From NCBI GenBank assembly GCA_003212335.1, contig QCQA01000004.1:62001-126000 (forward strand): a stretch of 64,000 bases of DNA, in the 5' to 3' direction. Numbering within the stretch: the stretch's first letter is position 1; every line of letters begins with the position of its first letter. The notes beneath the pieces are model-generated. The model worked only from the letters and a program-made list of their open reading frames with translations, was not told the origin of the DNA and searched no databases. Shown here piece by piece: positions 21,417-29,875 of the stretch. Both the position numbers and the translations under genes were made by a program. This stretch comes from SAR86 cluster bacterium AG-447-A08 (GTDB lineage Bacteria; Pseudomonadota; Gammaproteobacteria; Magnimaribacterales; Magnimaribacteraceae).

Positions 21417-22292
21417 ATGAATACTGAAGTTGTCATTAAAGCGAATAATATTTCAAAGAAGTATGATGAAAGTTATGCTCTTGATAGCATCGATATAGAA
21501 GTAAGCAAAGGCCAAATCATGGGGCTTATCGGTCCTAATGGAGCAGGTAAATCAACATTTTTACAATCAGTTTTAGGACTGTTAAAAACCGAAGGAAATT
21601 TAGAAGTTCTTGGTTTAGATCCTAGAAAAGATCGCCATAAACTTTTAAAAGAGGTGTGCTCAATAACTGACGTTGCAGTATTACCCAAATGGATGACAGT
21701 CCAGCAATTGCTGAGTTACATGGATGGTGTTCATCCAGGGTTTGATCTTGATAAATGTATATCTATTTTATCAAGAACTAATATTAAGCTTCACTCGAAA
21801 ATAAAAGTTCTTTCCAGGGGGATGGTTGTGCAACTCCATCTCTCATTAGTTATGGCTATAGACGCCAAAATACTCATTCTTGACGAGCCTACATTAGGAC
21901 TTGATCTTGTATACAGAAAAGATTTCTATTCCCAACTGATTGAAGATTACTACGAAGGTAATAAAACTATTTTAATAAGCACGCATCAAGTTGAAGAAAT
22001 CGAAGGAGTTCTCTCTGACGCTGTATTTATGAATCAAGGTCGAATCGTTATGCAGGATTCAATTGAATCAATCAATAAAAAATACTTAGAGTTAAGGCCT
22101 GATCAAAATTCAATAAACGCAGCTAAATCTTTAAATCCTATGCATCATAGAACTGAACTTGGAAGAGAAGTTATGCTTTTTGAGGATATGGATAAAGATA
22201 AGCTTATGGAGCTTGGGGATGTTAGACCTCCTGTCATTGCAGATCTATTTATGGCCATCATGGAAACGACTAAGGGCGGAGGACAGTCATGA
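21417..22292 (+). CDS. ABC transporter ATP-binding protein (YtrB-like)
   Basis: ATPase subunit of a two-component ABC exporter. It has 291 residues. Walker A GPNGAGKST is at 39-47, Walker B ILILDEP at 152-158, and the H-loop is STHQVEEIE. The signature motif reads LSRGM at 132-136 instead of LSGGQ, seen in this group of transporters with 'LS.GM'. The C-terminal 70 residues are an extension after the nucleotide-binding domain. It is encoded between the GntR repressor (one-base gap) and the permease (ATGA overlap). The substrate is unknown. Confidence 0.9.
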   Translation: MNTEVVIKANNISKKYDESYALDSIDIEVSKGQIMGLIGPNGAGKSTFLQSVLGLLKTEGNLEVLGLDPRKDRHKLLKEVCSITDVAVLPKWMTVQQLLSYMDGVHPGFDLDKCISILSRTNIKLHSKIKVLSRGMVVQLHLSLVMAIDAKILILDEPTLGLDLVYRKDFYSQLIEDYYEGNKTILISTHQVEEIEGVLSDAVFMNQGRIVMQDSIESINKKYLELRPDQNSINAAKSLNPMHHRTELGREVMLFEDMDKDKLMELGDVRPPVIADLFMAIMETTKGGGQS

Positions 22293-23203
22293 TCCAAGTT
22301 CTTAAAGCTATGATAGTGAGAGAAATTCAAGAGCATAAGGTCGCTTTCGTTTATGCACCATTTTTTGTATCCATCATTTTATGTTTTGTGATCGCATCAG
22401 TATATTTTGGAGGAACAAATATCCAAACAGATCAATTCAATTTTTCTACAGAATATTATGACGAAGAGATAAGGCAAGCGATGCAATCAGTCTCTAGTGT
22501 CTCCAGGATCGATATTGTTAGAACTGGACTGCTTGTGCTTGGATTTCCTATTTTACTTACAGTTGGGTTTGGATTACTGGCTTACAGTCTTTCGACTTTT
22601 GCTGATGAAAGAAAAGACAGAAGCTTAATTTTTTGGAGATCCTTACCTGTATCAGATTTAACAACAGTTCTATCAAAGGTTTTTATAGTAACCCTCATAG
22701 TCCCATTAATGGTTATACCCTACATTATTCTTTTGCAACTTGTTGCTATGACAAGTGCATCAATATTCTTTGCTACAAATGACATCGTATCTTTTGGTTG
22801 GTTGTGGGGGTCTTATATCATCACTGATTGGTTCAGAATAATATTCAGTTTATGGGCTCAAGCTCTATGGTCATTGCCCTTATTCTTATGGTTAATGCTA
22901 GCTGGCACTTATGCAGCAAGACCCATTGCAGGAGCTATAGTGCCGCCTGTAATTTTAATAGTACTTGAGGGAGTTATTTTTAAGACAAACCTTGTTCTAG
23001 AATTTATTGAAAATCGAATTGGATTTTGGTCAAGATCAGACTCCTTTCCAAAGGAATATCAAGAAATAAGGGTAGTAGATATTTCTGATATTTTGCTTTT
23101 ATTTTCTACCCAAGCCTTTTGGATTGGAATTTTAGCTAGTGTAATTTTAGTAGCAGGCATAGTTTATGTTCGTTCTTCAAATAGCGATCATGCTATAGAT
23201 TAA
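22289..23203 (+). CDS. ABC transporter permease (ABC-2 type)
   Basis: Membrane subunit partner of the preceding ATPase. It has 304 residues with about six hydrophobic helices (first at about 17-40), and the segment TFADERKDRSLIFWRSLPVSD after helix 2 resembles the cytoplasmic coupling loop of ABC-2 exporters; of this I cite only the core DERKDRSLIFWRSLPVS. It is translationally coupled by ATGA to the ATPase. The exported substrate cannot be told from sequence; a link to envelope stress is only suggested by the YtrA-type regulator. Confidence 0.85.
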   Translation: MIQVLKAMIVREIQEHKVAFVYAPFFVSIILCFVIASVYFGGTNIQTDQFNFSTEYYDEEIRQAMQSVSSVSRIDIVRTGLLVLGFPILLTVGFGLLAYSLSTFADERKDRSLIFWRSLPVSDLTTVLSKVFIVTLIVPLMVIPYIILLQLVAMTSASIFFATNDIVSFGWLWGSYIITDWFRIIFSLWAQALWSLPLFLWLMLAGTYAARPIAGAIVPPVILIVLEGVIFKTNLVLEFIENRIGFWSRSDSFPKEYQEIRVVDISDILLLFSTQAFWIGILASVILVAGIVYVRSSNSDHAID

Positions 23204-23211
23204 AAATACAT

Positions 23212-23240
23212 TTGACCTAGGAAGCTACCCTCCATACAAT
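23212..23240 (+). promoter_or_regulatory. Sigma-70 promoter of tRNA-Glu
   Basis: TTGACC (23212-23217), 17-base spacer, TACAAT (23235-23240). Each hexamer differs from consensus at one position. The expected transcript start near 23247 is four bases before the mature tRNA 5' end at 23251. Confidence 0.75.
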
Positions 23241-23250
23241 GCCCATTTTC

Positions 23251-23325
23251 GGCCCGTTCGTCTAGTGGTTAGGACATCTGGTTTTCATCCAGGCAACAGG
23301 AGTTCGATTCTCCTACGGGCTACCA
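23251..23325 (+). tRNA. tRNA-Glu (anticodon TTC)
   Basis: 75 bases with encoded CCA (23323-23325). The acceptor stem GGCCCGT pairs with ACGGGCT (one G-T wobble at the first pair). The anticodon stem CTGG/CCAG encloses TTTTCAT, giving anticodon TTC. D-arm TCGTCTAGTGG and T-loop GTTCGATTC are typical of tRNA-Glu. A protein gene begins only 15 bases after the CCA. Confidence 0.97.
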
Positions 23326-23340
23326 ACCTCTCAAAAAAAT

Positions 23341-23862
23341 ATGAACTTCCTCACTCTAATTATTTCAGCATTTGTATACTGTTATCGCTTCATTCGTTTT
23401 TCATTTGGAAATTTTTTTAATGCTGTTTCATCCGCTTTCATAAACTATTTTAGCTTTTCGGGTAGGGCAACAAGATCACAGTTCTGGTATTTTTTTCTTT
23501 TCTGTATATTGCTTTATCTATGCACGTTGAGTGTATCTATCGAAGGCCTTGAAGAGGTTATATCAAATGCAGACTCTAGTCAGGAAAGTAGTAGAGAAAT
23601 TTTAACCTATCTTCTGACTTCTTGGTTTGGTATATCAGTAATGATCACTTTCATTCCGCAAATAACGCTTTCAATAAGAAGGTTACACGATATTGGTAAA
23701 TCGGGATGGTGGTATGTAGGTCTTCAAATTGTTCCTAGCTTGATGCCTAATGTTTTTCCTTTTCAATTCATCGCGATTATGGCGCTTTTTGTTTTTATTT
23801 ACTTTATGGCGCTAGAGGGTGAAGCGGACAATTCGTACGGTCCAAGTACACTTAAAAAATAA
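23341..23862 (+). CDS. DUF805 family membrane protein
   Basis: Membrane protein of unknown function. It has 173 residues. The DUF805 hallmarks are FSGRATRSQFWYF before the first long helix and LSIRRLHDIGKSGWW before the later ones; the C-terminus ends with the typical acidic and polar tail EGEADNSYGPS. About four hydrophobic helices are visible, plus an amphipathic N-terminal segment of about 35 residues. It starts 15 bases after tRNA-Glu without a clear ribosome binding site and is probably made from the tRNA transcript. Confidence 0.85.
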   Translation: MNFLTLIISAFVYCYRFIRFSFGNFFNAVSSAFINYFSFSGRATRSQFWYFFLFCILLYLCTLSVSIEGLEEVISNADSSQESSREILTYLLTSWFGISVMITFIPQITLSIRRLHDIGKSGWWYVGLQIVPSLMPNVFPFQFIAIMALFVFIYFMALEGEADNSYGPSTLKK

Positions 23863-23870
23863 AGTTAAGT

Positions 23871-25043
23871 TTATGTAATTGGAGCCAAGATAGTTTCAGC
23901 TAGCTCTACCCAATAAGTTGCTCCTATCGGTAAAACCTCATCATTGAAGTCATAACCTGGATTGTGGATCATGCAAGAACCTTCTCCATCTCCATTTCCG
24001 ATCCAGATATAACTTCCTGGCTTTTCCTGAAGCATGTAGGCAAAATCCTCTGACCCCATACCTGGAGTAGGTGAGAGGTTTACCATCTCTTCTCCAGCTA
24101 CCTTTTGTGCTACTTTTCCTGAAAGTGCTGCTTCATCAGCAGTATTAATTGTTGCAGGGTATCTGTGCTCAAATTCAAATTCAAAATTAGCACCATAAGC
24201 AGCACAAATTGAATCAGTAATTTGCCTCATTTGCTTTTCTAGCTGACTTTGAACTTTTGGTGAGAAGCATCTTGTGCATCCTTTTATTTCTATTTCGTTA
24301 GGAATTACATTGTAAGCATCTCCTCCATGAAACTGAGTTACACTCAAAACAACTGGATCTTGAGGATCGATAAATCGGCTTACTATCGATTGATAGGCAT
24401 CTATTACTTTAGTACCAATGATTATAGGATCAATTGTTGTTTGGGGCATCGCAGCATGACCACCTTTACCAATTATTTTTACGTTAAAAATATCAAAAGC
24501 TGCCATGATTGGCCCCGGTTTTACTGCAAAGGAGCCTACCGGCATTCCAGGAATATTGTGCATACCAAAAACTGACTCAACAGGATATTTTTCAAATAAT
24601 CCTTCATCTATCATTGCTTTTCCACCGCCTTCATTTTCTTCAGCTGGTTGAAATATAAAATTAACCGTTCCGTCAAAATCTCCTTTTTCTGCTAGGTATT
24701 TAGCTGCGCCAAGCAGCATTGTCGTATGACCATCATGACCACAAGCATGCATTTTTCCTGGATTTTGGGACTTATGAGCAAAGTCATTCGCTTCATGGAT
24801 AAGGAGTGCATCCAGGTCCGCTCTAAGACCAATAGATCTATTTCCACTCCCTTTTTTTAGAGTGCCTACAACTCCTGTACCGGCAATTCCTGTCTCAACT
24901 TCTATTCCAAAGCTTTCTAGTTTTTCAGCAACTATTTTGGCAGTCCTATGCTCTTCAAAGGCAATTTCAGGATGAGCATGGATATCTCTTCTCCATTTTT
25001 GCATCTCCGCCTGAAGATCTTCTAATTCTTTTATAGTATTCAT
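23871..25043 (-). CDS. M20D amidohydrolase (hippurate/N-acyl-amino-acid hydrolase-like)
   Basis: Metal-dependent hydrolase that removes acyl groups from amino acids or similar amides in the cytoplasm. It has 390 residues, standard for the HipO/AmaA group. The metal site motifs are MHACGHDGHTTMLLG near 100, QPAEENEGGGKAMI near 135, and a C-terminal PTPGMGSEDFAYM with the conserved SEDF. A dimerisation insert lies in the middle. There is no signal peptide. Convergent with DUF805 (8-base gap). Exact substrate unknown; hippurate hydrolase and IAA-amino-acid hydrolases are equally close families. Confidence 0.88.
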   Translation of the reverse strand: MNTIKELEDLQAEMQKWRRDIHAHPEIAFEEHRTAKIVAEKLESFGIEVETGIAGTGVVGTLKKGSGNRSIGLRADLDALLIHEANDFAHKSQNPGKMHACGHDGHTTMLLGAAKYLAEKGDFDGTVNFIFQPAEENEGGGKAMIDEGLFEKYPVESVFGMHNIPGMPVGSFAVKPGPIMAAFDIFNVKIIGKGGHAAMPQTTIDPIIIGTKVIDAYQSIVSRFIDPQDPVVLSVTQFHGGDAYNVIPNEIEIKGCTRCFSPKVQSQLEKQMRQITDSICAAYGANFEFEFEHRYPATINTADEAALSGKVAQKVAGEEMVNLSPTPGMGSEDFAYMLQEKPGSYIWIGNGDGEGSCMIHNPGYDFNDEVLPIGATYWVELAETILAPIT

Positions 25044-25096
25044 ATTGTTAATTTATATTTAGTAAAAGTTTAGGGCAAGAATATATTCTGTTTGGA

Positions 25097-25102
25097 TATA
25101 AT
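25097..25102 (+). promoter_or_regulatory. Perfect -10 hexamer upstream of chorismate mutase-like gene
   Basis: TATAAT at 25097-25102, 27 bases before the ATG at 25130. No good -35 hexamer is seen at the right distance. A purine-rich ribosome binding site (GAAGAAGGGAAAG) follows. Confidence 0.4.
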
Positions 25103-25129
25103 GATGTTTTTTTTGAAGAAGGGAAAGAT

Positions 25130-25420
25130 ATGGAAATTAGTATGAAAGAAGTTAGGGAGGAAATTGATTTAATCGATAGAGAACTTGTTCTATTGCTAGC
25201 AAGAAGACAGAAATGCGTGGAAATGGCAGCTGCAGTAAAAAATGATAAAGATCTAATTATAGATAAAGAAAGAATAGAAGAAGTAATTTCAAAAGTAACT
25301 CAGTTTGGAGATTCATGCGGATTACACAAAGAGATTTCTGAACCATTATGGAGAAAGTTGATTGATTTAAGTATAGAGCATGAATTTAAAGAACTAGAAA
25401 ATATACAAAGTTTTAATTAA
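25130..25420 (+). CDS. Chorismate mutase type II (AroQ-like), stand-alone
   Basis: Converts chorismate to prephenate for phenylalanine and tyrosine synthesis. It has 96 residues, all helical, matching a free AroQ domain: REEIDLIDRELVLLLARRQKCV in helix 1 (core DRELVLLLARRQ), AAAVKNDKDLIIDKERIEEV with the conserved Lys, and WRKLIDLSIEHE at the end. Stand-alone domains of this type also include isochorismate-pyruvate lyases (PchB), so this alternative remains. It may head an operon with the two following unknown genes (36-base gap). Confidence 0.82.
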   Translation: MEISMKEVREEIDLIDRELVLLLARRQKCVEMAAAVKNDKDLIIDKERIEEVISKVTQFGDSCGLHKEISEPLWRKLIDLSIEHEFKELENIQSFN

Positions 25421-25455
25421 TCTTATAAATAAAAAAACAACAGGGTGAGAAGTTT

Positions 25456-25992
25456 ATGACTGAATCAGTTAATGGGGGAGAAATTAATATAATTGGATGG
25501 CTTTTCAAAGAAATTAGTGAAATTAAAGATGCTGATGAAATCTTTGAAGCACTGAAAGAACACCACTTAAGTTTTGATGAGAATAGAGAATGTTATCCAG
25601 TTGGCCTGAAATTAGATAATAAAATTACGGTTCAAGACTGTGGATCTTATTTTCCAGATGACGAAGGTTGCTTGGTTTTAGGTCATTATTTTGTTTATAA
25701 GAATGCTGGTTATGAAATATCTTCAGAAACAACTACAGTAGAATCAAGACGTTTTTTAGATTGGGAAATAATGCAAAACCCCATGCAAGGTGAGGATTAT
25801 GGAGATTTTGAGTTAATGGGCACAGGTGATGTAATCACTGAAGAGACGTTTGCATTATGGGTATTAAATGGAGAATCTGATTATTTATCTAGAGAAATAG
25901 AAGCACCTCTTTACTCTACAGAATACCTAGAAGAAGAGGCTGAAGAAGAATTGCAAGAATTTAGCCAAGAATTATTTGAATTGATAGGATAA
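25456..25992 (+). CDS. Hypothetical acidic protein, 178 residues
   Basis: I do not recognise this protein. It is soluble-looking, without signal peptide or membrane segments, and very acidic; the last 40 residues are Glu-rich (LEEEAEEELQEFSQELFELI) and probably helical. It has a central Gly/Tyr-rich beta-like stretch (VLGHYFVYKNAGYEIS). Its ribosome binding site is AGGGTGAGAAG. The stop overlaps the start of the next gene by one base (TAATG), so the two proteins are probably made together and may interact. Confidence 0.7.
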   Translation: MTESVNGGEINIIGWLFKEISEIKDADEIFEALKEHHLSFDENRECYPVGLKLDNKITVQDCGSYFPDDEGCLVLGHYFVYKNAGYEISSETTTVESRRFLDWEIMQNPMQGEDYGDFELMGTGDVITEETFALWVLNGESDYLSREIEAPLYSTEYLEEEAEEELQEFSQELFELIG

Positions 25993-26879
25993 TGAAAGTT
26001 GAACTTAAAATTGAAGGACCCGGTATCCAAGTATATTGCTATGAGTTGAATGCCGAAAGGAAGAAAGAGCTAGAAGAAAATTTCAATAAAATGGTCATGA
26101 TTCCAGAGGTATGGAAAATGGACAATCCTGGTAAGGAGTGGACACCCCCCATATATCCAATGGATATGATTGCAGAATATTGCGAAAACGGAGTTCCTAG
26201 TCTCATCACACACGGCATGATGGGCCCAACAGATGGAGTTGATATAAACGTTTCGTTATCCGTTGACGGTGAAGATAAGGAGTTCGCAGGCGTTTGCTGG
26301 TTAGTGGATGCTGAGTTAGAAGAGGACTTAATAAATATCGCTTATCAATATTCTTTTGAGATGGATGGAGTAGAGTTCTTAGAAAAACCAGCAAACTTCG
26401 ATGAATGTATTCTTCATGTTGGACACCAAAGCGGTACGCGAAAGGAGGAGGGTGAAGTCCCTCACAACCATCTGCTTGTTTATAGAATCATTAGTTATAC
26501 AAAGGGATGTTTAACCGCTTCATTTGAGGTGGACGACGATTTTAAGCCTAGTCAACTTGCTTTAGTAGACGAACTACCTGATGCAGCGACCATGGAAGAG
26601 TCTATTTATTATTTTAATATCTTTGATTGCTTAAGAGATAGATACCAAGATTCAATAGGATTTGACGAAAATACATTAAGAGGCGTTCTCTACAAAGGCC
26701 AGCTTTATGATTTTGAACTTTCCTTTAAAGGCGGTGATCGATTTGTTGCTGCCCTTGAAAATGATTCCGGAGACGAAGGAGGTTGGCATCCCAACCGTTG
26801 GGATCATGCTTATCTTCATGAATCCTGGGGGGATTATAGACAAGTGAGTCCATATTATGATGATTGGAAGGACTCTTAA
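25992..26879 (+). CDS. Hypothetical acidic protein, 295 residues
   Basis: Unrecognised. It has 295 residues, acidic, no signal peptide and no hydrophobic helix. The sequence alternates short strands with many aromatic and His residues. A His-containing motif HVGHQSGTRKEEGEVPHNHL lies near 143-162 and a Trp/His-rich C-terminus (GGWHPNRWDHAYLHESWGDY) near 260-280, either of which might bind a metal or ligand; this is only a guess. It is translationally coupled to the preceding acidic gene and converges with the next minus-strand gene 19 bases away. Confidence 0.7.
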   Translation: MKVELKIEGPGIQVYCYELNAERKKELEENFNKMVMIPEVWKMDNPGKEWTPPIYPMDMIAEYCENGVPSLITHGMMGPTDGVDINVSLSVDGEDKEFAGVCWLVDAELEEDLINIAYQYSFEMDGVEFLEKPANFDECILHVGHQSGTRKEEGEVPHNHLLVYRIISYTKGCLTASFEVDDDFKPSQLALVDELPDAATMEESIYYFNIFDCLRDRYQDSIGFDENTLRGVLYKGQLYDFELSFKGGDRFVAALENDSGDEGGWHPNRWDHAYLHESWGDYRQVSPYYDDWKDS

Positions 26880-26898
26880 AAGAGTGTATCTTTAGAAT

Positions 26899-29166
26899 TT
26901 AATCATCATATTTATCTATAAAATCTAACGACTCTTTTATCATTTGGTTTCTTGGTAACGGCCAGTGCCCTGAATTGTAAAAAACTATTTTTTTATCATC
27001 TTCTGAAGTCCCGGAAAAGTTGTACAAAGCCATAGCCATACTTTTAGGTACTAGATAATCATCTTCACCATTTAACATGAGAAATGGAGTTTTTATTCTA
27101 GGAAGATGGTTATTGCCATCACTGAGAGGTGGTGCACTCGGGCTAGCACCTCCTACATAAAATAGAGCTCCTTTGTATCTGTCTTCAAAAAGAAGGGTAT
27201 GAGTTGTATATATAGCTCCATAAGACATACCTAGATAAAAAAAGTTCTCATCATCTAAATCTTGTCTAGTTTGCAAATAATCAATAGCTTTACTTGTATC
27301 AGTTGTCCAATATCTGAGTAACTCTCTAAAATTTCTTGCTCTATCTTCAGGAGAGGCTGTCAAAGATGAAGTCATCCTATCAAGAGAACCCTTCCATGCG
27401 GGCCATATAATAGCCCTGCCACTTTTGACTATAAAATCTAGTCCAAATTCACCCGGGTTTATATCATCAATTTCAGGCGGGGTTGAAAAATAGTTAGCTC
27501 CAGGATAAATAACGACAGATGAAAGAGGGCGATATGTATCTTTAGGTTTAAAGATTAAAATATCCATTTTTTCATTGTTGTAGCCAACTTCTATCTGAAC
27601 CCTTTCTTTTATCCATATAGGATGAGAGTCATCTACGTATATTTCTTTGGTATTTAGAGGAGATCTGTTTACTTCATAATTTCTTGCATAAACCTTGAAA
27701 ACTTCATCAGTCATTGGTTTATAAAAGCTTGCTGGCTTAGGAGGTGTTCTTTCTATTGGATCACCAAAAGGATTTAGGTCCCTTGGATTAATTAATCTTG
27801 CAGTCCTAAAGCCATTTATTAAAGATCGATCCATTCTGGCTAAAGGGGTATTTTGAGTAGCAGAATACTGTGGATCTGTATATCCGCCACCCATTACTAA
27901 ACCTCTTCCGCCAAATATATTCCACGCCCATTCTCTTGCATTACCAGCCATATCAAAGGTTCCATAAGGCCCAGGACCCTTTCCAACCTCAGTTAGATTC
28001 TTTTGAGAAAAATTGCTATTTTTAAGAAGCTTAGAGGAAATGGGTGCAACGATTTCAGCAGGAGGAAAAGCAGCTTTAACCCAATGATACATAGGGGGTA
28101 AAATATTTCCTTTAAATCTGGCATAAGCCAATGCTTCATACCAACTTATTCCTGTAACGGGCTTCTTTGCTTCTCCTTCAAGATAAGTTCCTACTTCCCA
28201 ATTTGCTGGCCCTTGAGATCCAGTAGAGTCTTTCATTCTTTTTTTTGCCTCTTCCCAAGTAAGAGATATCCCATCTTCAACAAAGTCCATATCTACCCAG
28301 TATTGTGGATTTTCATACCCTCCTGCATTTACGAATTCTTTAAAATCTGCATTGGTCACTTCAAATTTATCAATAAAGAAGGGATTAAGGGAAACAGGAT
28401 CAATACCTCCTCCAAGTAACGCAGGTATAAAATTTCCACCTGGAATATATATCATTCCCTCTGGAACTGTCCCTAAAGACTGAAGAGAGATTGGGTCCAG
28501 AGCCCATCCAAGTGATACTGGAAAATTTTCAAATCTGTAACTTGGATTTGCTGACGTTATGATTGAAGTAATAAATCCTTCTTTTTCAAATTTGATCTGT
28601 ATCACTCCTAGAGGCAGCCTTTGAGGCGTTAAAGGTGTTGTACCTAAAGGTCTCCATAATTTATTATTGATATCTTCATAAGGTCTCCAGGAAACCTTAA
28701 CTCCATCTTGCGATACTTTTAAATTTACTGGAGCACTTAATTCATCACTGTTTTCACTATACTCCGAAAAAAATGGAGCGAAGGAGTTGATCATGTTGGA
28801 AGCTAACCAGGCCTCCATATAGTTATCTTCAGAAATATTCTTTTCTAGTTCAGGTAAGACAAAGTTATTAACCCAAACATAACTTCCTGTTCCATATCCT
28901 GCAAAAATAATTACTAAACTTAGACCTAGTATTTTTAATGTTCCGAATCTAGATGATGCTGCCCAGGCGATGAGAGCAATAAACGGTAAAACCACAAAGA
29001 AACCAAGGATAACATTTTGCATAAATGTTTGGCCAAACCCAAAAGAGTCACTAACAAGACTCGCTACTTGAACAGTTATAAATGCAACAACTGCATATCC
29101 AGAAATCACCTTAAAAACGGTGCTACTTTTTAATTTATCCAAAATGTTATTAGACTGCTCGCTCAT
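26899..29166 (-). CDS. Membrane-anchored protein: formylglycine-generating-enzyme-like (SUMF1) domain fused to alpha/beta hydrolase
   Basis: 755 residues in four parts. (1) Residues 1-105: three hydrophobic helices with an N-terminus (KLKSSTVFKVISGYAVVAF) resembling the membrane leader of bacterial signalling/TPR proteins with 'LKRRNVFRV..AY.VVAW'. (2) About 110-230: a beta-rich linker. (3) About 236-460: SUMF1/FGE-sulfatase fold, with GMIYIPGGNF, FFIDKFEVTNADFKEFV, PVTGISWYEALAYARF, FDMAGNAREWAWN and NGFRTAR. (4) About 530-755: alpha/beta hydrolase with nucleophile Ser648 in GMSYG, acid Asp702 or Asp703 in NGEDDYLVP and His734 in SGHWPLP. Such domain pairs also occur in kinase-linked proteins; no kinase domain is present here. 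The catalytic Cys pair of true FGE was not seen, so domain 3 may be structural. Confidence 0.8.
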   Translation of the reverse strand: MSEQSNNILDKLKSSTVFKVISGYAVVAFITVQVASLVSDSFGFGQTFMQNVILGFFVVLPFIALIAWAASSRFGTLKILGLSLVIIFAGYGTGSYVWVNNFVLPELEKNISEDNYMEAWLASNMINSFAPFFSEYSENSDELSAPVNLKVSQDGVKVSWRPYEDINNKLWRPLGTTPLTPQRLPLGVIQIKFEKEGFITSIITSANPSYRFENFPVSLGWALDPISLQSLGTVPEGMIYIPGGNFIPALLGGGIDPVSLNPFFIDKFEVTNADFKEFVNAGGYENPQYWVDMDFVEDGISLTWEEAKKRMKDSTGSQGPANWEVGTYLEGEAKKPVTGISWYEALAYARFKGNILPPMYHWVKAAFPPAEIVAPISSKLLKNSNFSQKNLTEVGKGPGPYGTFDMAGNAREWAWNIFGGRGLVMGGGYTDPQYSATQNTPLARMDRSLINGFRTARLINPRDLNPFGDPIERTPPKPASFYKPMTDEVFKVYARNYEVNRSPLNTKEIYVDDSHPIWIKERVQIEVGYNNEKMDILIFKPKDTYRPLSSVVIYPGANYFSTPPEIDDINPGEFGLDFIVKSGRAIIWPAWKGSLDRMTSSLTASPEDRARNFRELLRYWTTDTSKAIDYLQTRQDLDDENFFYLGMSYGAIYTTHTLLFEDRYKGALFYVGGASPSAPPLSDGNNHLPRIKTPFLMLNGEDDYLVPKSMAMALYNFSGTSEDDKKIVFYNSGHWPLPRNQMIKESLDFIDKYDD

Positions 29167-29287
29167 TAAAGTCTCCGAAACTATTCATTAAAAGTTATAT
29201 TCAATGAAACTAATAAAAAAGTAAAATATCTTTTCACACTTGTATAAGAAAATACTTAAGATATATGTTAATAATGAGGAGCAATTC

Positions 29288-29866
29288 ATGCAACAGACAC
29301 ATATAGGAGGAAACAAAAGAGAGGATTTTGCTGATTTTGAAGAGCTATTTAAAGGAGTTGAATCTTTTATGGGTTACCTTCCTAACGCTCATTTAACAAT
29401 GGCAGAAAAACCTGAGCTCTTAATGGCCTTTTCAAATTTAGCAAATACTATTTTTCAAGCAGAAGGTATTGATTTACAGACCAAGCAATTAATAGCCTTA
29501 GCAACAAGCCTTTCTTCAGGATGTAAGTATTGTCAAGCTCACACTTCTCATGGGGCTGAGAGAGCAGGAATAGACGAAGACAAAATATCTGAAATTCTCC
29601 ATTACAATCAAAGTGATAAATATTCTAAAAAGGAAATTGCAGTGCTAGATCTAGCTTTTGCTGCAGGCCAGACACCAAATTTGAGTACAAAACAACACTT
29701 TGATAATCTACTGAATTATTATTCTAAAGAAGAAATTATAGATATAGTTTCTGTTATATCTTTATTTGGATATCTGAATAGGTGGAACGATACATTAGGT
29801 ACTGTTTTGGAAGAGGTTCCAAAAGATTTTGTAGAAAAAAAATTAAGACCTTTGGGTTGGAAATAG
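29288..29866 (+). CDS. Carboxymuconolactone decarboxylase/AhpD-like family protein
   Basis: 192 residues from ATG 29288, chosen because GAGGAG lies eight bases upstream and because an upstream TTG would add an unconserved leader. The AhpD-like core is TKQLIALATSLSSGCKYCQAH, whose centre is SGCKYCQAHTSHGA with Cys79, Cys82, His85 (CxxCxxH), the redox/proton-relay site of AhpD-type proteins. Members are peroxidase-linked reductants or decarboxylases. It is followed 9 bases later by an acyl-CoA ligase, so a catabolic role is as likely as antioxidant defence. Confidence 0.85.
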   Translation: MQQTHIGGNKREDFADFEELFKGVESFMGYLPNAHLTMAEKPELLMAFSNLANTIFQAEGIDLQTKQLIALATSLSSGCKYCQAHTSHGAERAGIDEDKISEILHYNQSDKYSKKEIAVLDLAFAAGQTPNLSTKQHFDNLLNYYSKEEIIDIVSVISLFGYLNRWNDTLGTVLEEVPKDFVEKKLRPLGWK

Positions 29867-29875
29867 GAGAGGAAA

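Noticed and set aside
26868-26886. Hairpin ACTCTT...AAGAGT near the end of the 295-residue gene as a terminator
   Set aside because: Short, AT-rich stem and no clean T-run follows; too weak to call.
29240-29287. Upstream TTG start for the AhpD-like protein
   Set aside because: No ribosome binding site, and the added residues are not conserved; ATG 29288 has GAGGAG upstream.
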